Under the pieces are notes generated by a model. It did not search any database, was not told where the DNA came from, and worked only from the letters and a program-made list of their open reading frames with translations. From contig MGUI01000046.1 in assembly GCA_001799895.1 (NCBI GenBank), forward strand, positions 1-64,000: 64,000 bases of DNA, in the 5' to 3' direction. Origin of the DNA: Elusimicrobia bacterium GWD2_63_28. Lineage in GTDB: Bacteria > Elusimicrobiota > Elusimicrobia > Elusimicrobiales > UBA9959. This document shows positions 59,803 to 64,000 of the stretch, piece by piece (position 1 is the first letter of the stretch; the number at the start of each line of letters is the position of its first letter). The position numbers and the translations under genes were made by a program.

Positions 59803-59840
59803 AAAACCTCCGGCAGGGCCCGGGGGATTTTGTTTTTTTT
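59803..59840. terminator. Terminator between the rib operon and the convergent nuo genes
   Basis: The arms AAAACCTCCGG and CCGGGGGATTTT pair with one bulged base and a 5-6 nt loop. On plus they are followed by TTTTGTTTTTTTT. A weaker T-rich tail is present on minus, so it may work in both directions. Confidence 0.75.
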
Positions 59841-59860
59841 GTAGGAATATTTCCAGGGGA

Positions 59861-61279
59861 CTAGAACCAGCGGGAGGCTTCGGCGGCGAGGGCCAGGAGC
59901 GGGCGCGAGAAGAGGCCGGCCAGCAGGACGCCCGCGGCCATGAGGAAGACTACGGCTTCTGCCAGGCCCGGGGCCTCTACCGGATGGTCTCCGCCGTTGG
60001 CGGGGACTTTCATATACATCACCACGGTGACGCGGAGGTAGTAGTAGATGGAGACGGCGCTCATTATTACGGCTATGACAACCAGGCTGGTGTAGCCCCC
60101 CGCCACAGCGCCGGCGAAGGCGTAGAACTTGGCGAAGAAGCCCGCCAGCGGCGGCACGCCCGCCAGCGAGAACATGAAGGCCGCCATCGCGGCCGCCAGC
60201 CACGGGCGGGTCTTGGCCAGGCCGGCCAGGTCGTCTATCTTCGGGCCCTTCTCGTCTTTCTCCAGGATCAGGACCACGCCGAAGGCGCCGATGGTGGCCA
60301 TGGCGTAGACGGGCAGATAATAGAGCACGGCTTCCCAGCCGCGTTGCCCGCCGAAGAAAGCCACCGCTATGTAGCCCGCGTGGGCTATGCTGGAATAGGC
60401 CAGCAGGCGCTTGAGGCCGTTCTGCGCCAGCGCGGCCAGGTTGGCGAACACCGCCGTGATGACGGTCAGCCACCAGAAGATCTCGCGTATCGGCCCGCCG
60501 TCGAAAAGACTGAAGACCCGCCACAGCAGCACCACGCCGCCGGCCTTGACCGCGGCGCCCATGAAAGCGGAAACCTGCGTCGGGGCGCCCTCGTAGGCGT
60601 CGGGCACCCACATGTGGAAGGGCACCAGCGCCGTCTTGAAAGCGAAGCCCGAGATCACCAGCAGGAAGCCGGCCAGGGCCAGCTGCCCGGCCGGCGCGGC
60701 GGCTTTCAGCGCCACAAAATCCAGCGACGGGTAAAGGGCGTTCAGCACCGCTATGCCCATTACCGTCATGCCCGAGCCGAAAGCCCCCAGCATGAAATAT
60801 TTGTAGGCCGCCTCTATGCCCGGCTTGCTGCGGCGTATGCCCGCCAGCGCGTAAACCGGCAGGCTCAGCAGTTCCAGCGCGATGAAGGCCGTGAACAGGT
60901 CCCCGGCCGCCATCATGACCAGCAGGCCTGTCGTGGCCATGAAGGCGAGGAAATAGTATTCCCCCTCGCTGCCTTCCGGCGCGGGCGGCTTGGCCAGTGA
61001 AAGGGCGAAGAAGAGGGCCAGCACGCCCATGGCGAAGGCCCACAGATACGACGAGAGCGGCGACAAATTAAGCGCCCCGCTGAAGAAGGACAACTGCGCC
61101 GGCGGCGCCTGCCTGAAGAATATCAGCACCACCAGAACCGCGCCCAGGGCTATCATGCCCTGCGTGCCGCGCAGGGCTTTGAAGAACAGCGGCAGCAGCA
61201 GGCAGCCGAAAGCGGCCAGCACCAGCAGCAGCGGCCCGGCCAGGGCGGAGGCGGCGTAGGCTACGGGGTCGAAGGTCAT
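59861..61279 (-). CDS. nuoN: NADH-quinone oxidoreductase subunit N
   Basis: Proton-pumping antiporter-like subunit of complex I. It is 472 aa with about 14 hydrophobic helices. Family features are the DLFTAFIALELLSLPVYAL segment with the conserved Glu of TM5, the LGAFGSGMTVMGIA helix, and FAFKTALVPFHMWVPDAYEGAPTQVSAFMG with the broken-helix Lys region. It overlaps nuoM by 4 nt and is the last nuo gene before the terminator. Confidence 0.95.
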   Translation of the reverse strand: MTFDPVAYAASALAGPLLLVLAAFGCLLLPLFFKALRGTQGMIALGAVLVVLIFFRQAPPAQLSFFSGALNLSPLSSYLWAFAMGVLALFFALSLAKPPAPEGSEGEYYFLAFMATTGLLVMMAAGDLFTAFIALELLSLPVYALAGIRRSKPGIEAAYKYFMLGAFGSGMTVMGIAVLNALYPSLDFVALKAAAPAGQLALAGFLLVISGFAFKTALVPFHMWVPDAYEGAPTQVSAFMGAAVKAGGVVLLWRVFSLFDGGPIREIFWWLTVITAVFANLAALAQNGLKRLLAYSSIAHAGYIAVAFFGGQRGWEAVLYYLPVYAMATIGAFGVVLILEKDEKGPKIDDLAGLAKTRPWLAAAMAAFMFSLAGVPPLAGFFAKFYAFAGAVAGGYTSLVVIAVIMSAVSIYYYLRVTVVMYMKVPANGGDHPVEAPGLAEAVVFLMAAGVLLAGLFSRPLLALAAEASRWF

Positions 61280-62820
61280 TTGCTCTCCTCCCCGTCCAGG
61301 GCGATCCTGACGCTGGCCGGCGGCGGGGCCGGCTGCTGTTTGGAAAGGGTGATGTAATTGTTAACCGCGGGCAGGGTGCGCTTCAGGAAAGGGTTGGGCC
61401 AGACGCCGAGCAGGACGATCAAAGCCAGCAGCGGCAGCAGGTACAGCCACTCGCGGAGGTTCAGGTCCTGCAGTATCTTGTTCTCGGTGTGGCGCAGCGG
61501 GCCGAACACCACCTGCTGGTACATGCCGAGCATATACACGGCGGAGAGTATCACCCCGGCCACGGCCGCTCCGGCCAGCCACGGGTATACGCGGAAAGAG
61601 CCGAAGAGCACCAGGACCTCGCCGATAAAGCCGTTGAGGCCAGGCAGGCCTATTGAAGAAAGCGTCACTATCATGAAGACCGCCGCGAAGCCGGGCATCA
61701 CCTTGGCGAGCCCGCCGTAATCCTCTATCATGCGGGTGTGGCGGCGCTCGTAGAGCACGCCGACGAGCAGGAACAGCGCGCCGGTGGAGAGCCCGTGGTT
61801 GACCATCTGCAGCACCGCGCCGGAGACGGCCGCCGGCTCGAAAGACATGATGCCCAGCATCACTATGCCGAGGTGGGCCACTGACGAGTAGGCCACCATC
61901 TTCTTCATGTCATGCTGGCTCCAGGCCACCAGCGAGCCGTAAATGATGCCGATCACGCCGAGCCCGGCCAGCCACGGCGCGAAAGTGACGGCCGCCTGCG
62001 GGAACAGCGGCACCGCCAGCCGCAGATAGCCGTACACGCCCATCTTCAGCAGCACGCCGGCCAGCAGCACCGAGCCGGCCGTCGGGGCTTCCACGTGCGC
62101 GTCGGGCAGCCAGGTGTGGAAAGGGAACAGCGGCACTTTCACGGCGAAGGCCAGGCCGAACGCCGCGAACAGCCAGAACTGCGCCTGCAGCGTCAGCGCC
62201 CCGCCGTAAAGGGCCGGTATGGAGAAGGTCCAAACGCCGGTGGCGGCGTGCTGGGCCGCGGCTACCCACAGGATGGCCGCCAGCATCAGCACCGAGCCCG
62301 CCATGGTGTAGATGAAGAACTTGAGGGCCGCGTAGATGCGGCGCGGGCCGCCCCAGATGCCGATGAGGAAGTACATCGGTATCAGCATGGCTTCCCAGAA
62401 CAGGTAGAAGACGAACAGGTCCAGCGCGGCGAACACGCCTATCATGCCGGTCTCGAGGAAGAGCAGGCAGGCGTAATAGGCGCGCTGGTTTTCCTTGATA
62501 TAGCTGAAAGAGGCCAGCACCGAGATGGGCATCAGCAGCGTGGTCAGCAGTATCATCAGCAGGCTGACGCCGTCTATGCCCAGGAAATAATTGATGCCGT
62601 ACGACGGCAGCCAGCTTTGGTCGAGCGTGAACTGGAAGGCGGCGGCGCCCGGGTCGAAGCCGGACCAGAGGCGCAGGGAGATGAGGAAGGTGAGCAGGGA
62701 AGCCGCGAGCGTAAATCCCTTCAGCGCGCCGGAGTTCTCCCGCGGAATGGCGAATATCGCCAAGCCAGCCGCGGCGGGCAGGAGTATGGAGAGCGAAAGC
62801 GGGTTGGTGAGCAGTTCCAT
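61276..62820 (-). CDS. nuoM: NADH-quinone oxidoreductase subunit M
   Basis: Proton-pumping subunit of complex I. It is 514 aa. Features are LFVFYLFWEAMLIPMYFLIGIWGG with the TM5 Glu, FAVKVPLFPFHTWLPDAHVEAPTAGSVLLAG and KKMVAYSSVAHLGIVMLGI. It directly follows nuoL (TAA then ATG) and overlaps nuoN by 4 nt. All charged residues expected in the channel helices appear present. Confidence 0.96.
   Translation of the reverse strand: MELLTNPLSLSILLPAAAGLAIFAIPRENSGALKGFTLAASLLTFLISLRLWSGFDPGAAAFQFTLDQSWLPSYGINYFLGIDGVSLLMILLTTLLMPISVLASFSYIKENQRAYYACLLFLETGMIGVFAALDLFVFYLFWEAMLIPMYFLIGIWGGPRRIYAALKFFIYTMAGSVLMLAAILWVAAAQHAATGVWTFSIPALYGGALTLQAQFWLFAAFGLAFAVKVPLFPFHTWLPDAHVEAPTAGSVLLAGVLLKMGVYGYLRLAVPLFPQAAVTFAPWLAGLGVIGIIYGSLVAWSQHDMKKMVAYSSVAHLGIVMLGIMSFEPAAVSGAVLQMVNHGLSTGALFLLVGVLYERRHTRMIEDYGGLAKVMPGFAAVFMIVTLSSIGLPGLNGFIGEVLVLFGSFRVYPWLAGAAVAGVILSAVYMLGMYQQVVFGPLRHTENKILQDLNLREWLYLLPLLALIVLLGVWPNPFLKRTLPAVNNYITLSKQQPAPPPASVRIALDGEESK

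Positions 62821-64000
<1,180 letters not shown>

Overview
The window is 64 kb of GC-rich, gene-dense bacterial chromosome with no rRNA, CRISPR array, insertion sequence or prophage that I can see. It encodes an outer-membrane barrel protein, exported proteins with gliding/T9SS-type C-terminal domains, MotAB and NuoLMN, so the host is almost certainly a diderm. The mix of TreT, a DUF3536-type GH57 protein, ferredoxin-bearing EtfA and an orphan MotAB/FliG-like set fits a free-living member of a poorly studied phylum. Elusimicrobiota is my best guess, made from gene content only.

Layout. 1-5526 (+): translation/RNA housekeeping operon (nusA tail, infB, rbfA, nrnA-type DHH protein, truB, ribF). 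5556-10296 (-): hydantoinase-family amidohydrolase, small membrane protein, short aspartokinase, PilB/GspE-like ATPase, greA and a CAU tRNA. 10447-11787 (+): malic enzyme, reading away from the tRNA promoter. 11852-22228 (-): glycogen-to-trehalose operon (treS-maltokinase, treZ, GH57 protein, treY). 22449-22937 (+): SH3-domain exported protein. 23008-30391 (-): a second trehalose operon led by a Na+/Ca2+-exchanger-family antiporter, then a membrane-anchored otsA, otsB, a histidine kinase, a DUF5752 protein and treT. This operon starts from a good promoter and has a leader RNA with mutually exclusive antiterminator and terminator hairpins. 30537-38301 (-): acyl-CoA dehydrogenase, etfB, etfA with ferredoxin, pgi and two S41-like proteins. 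38477-56115: a motor/surface region. motA, motB, a histidine kinase and three receiver proteins read (+). Facing them are a coiled-coil HATPase protein and a FliF/FliG hybrid (-), then another kinase, a PorV-like barrel with TPRs and a tiny exported C-terminal-domain protein (-). A fibronectin-type exported protein and a 1159-aa fibre-like surface protein read (+). 56137-59698 (+): FMN riboswitch and ribBA-ribH-ribD-ribE. 59861-64000 (-): nuoN, nuoM and the 3' part of nuoL.

How it fits together. Trehalose can be made here by four routes: OtsAB, TreYZ, TreS and TreT. The OtsAB/TreT set shares an operon with a cation antiporter behind an attenuator-like leader, which suggests joint control of ion efflux and compatible-solute synthesis. 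OtsA carries an N-terminal transmembrane sensor module that resembles the sensor of the kinase two genes downstream.

The least explained system is the MotAB/FliF-FliG hybrid locus. It encodes stator and rotor-like parts together with a dense set of signalling proteins, but no rod, hook, filament or export gene within the window. Several genes appear to start 6-8 nt after a -10 hexamer, so leaderless mRNAs may be common in this organism.
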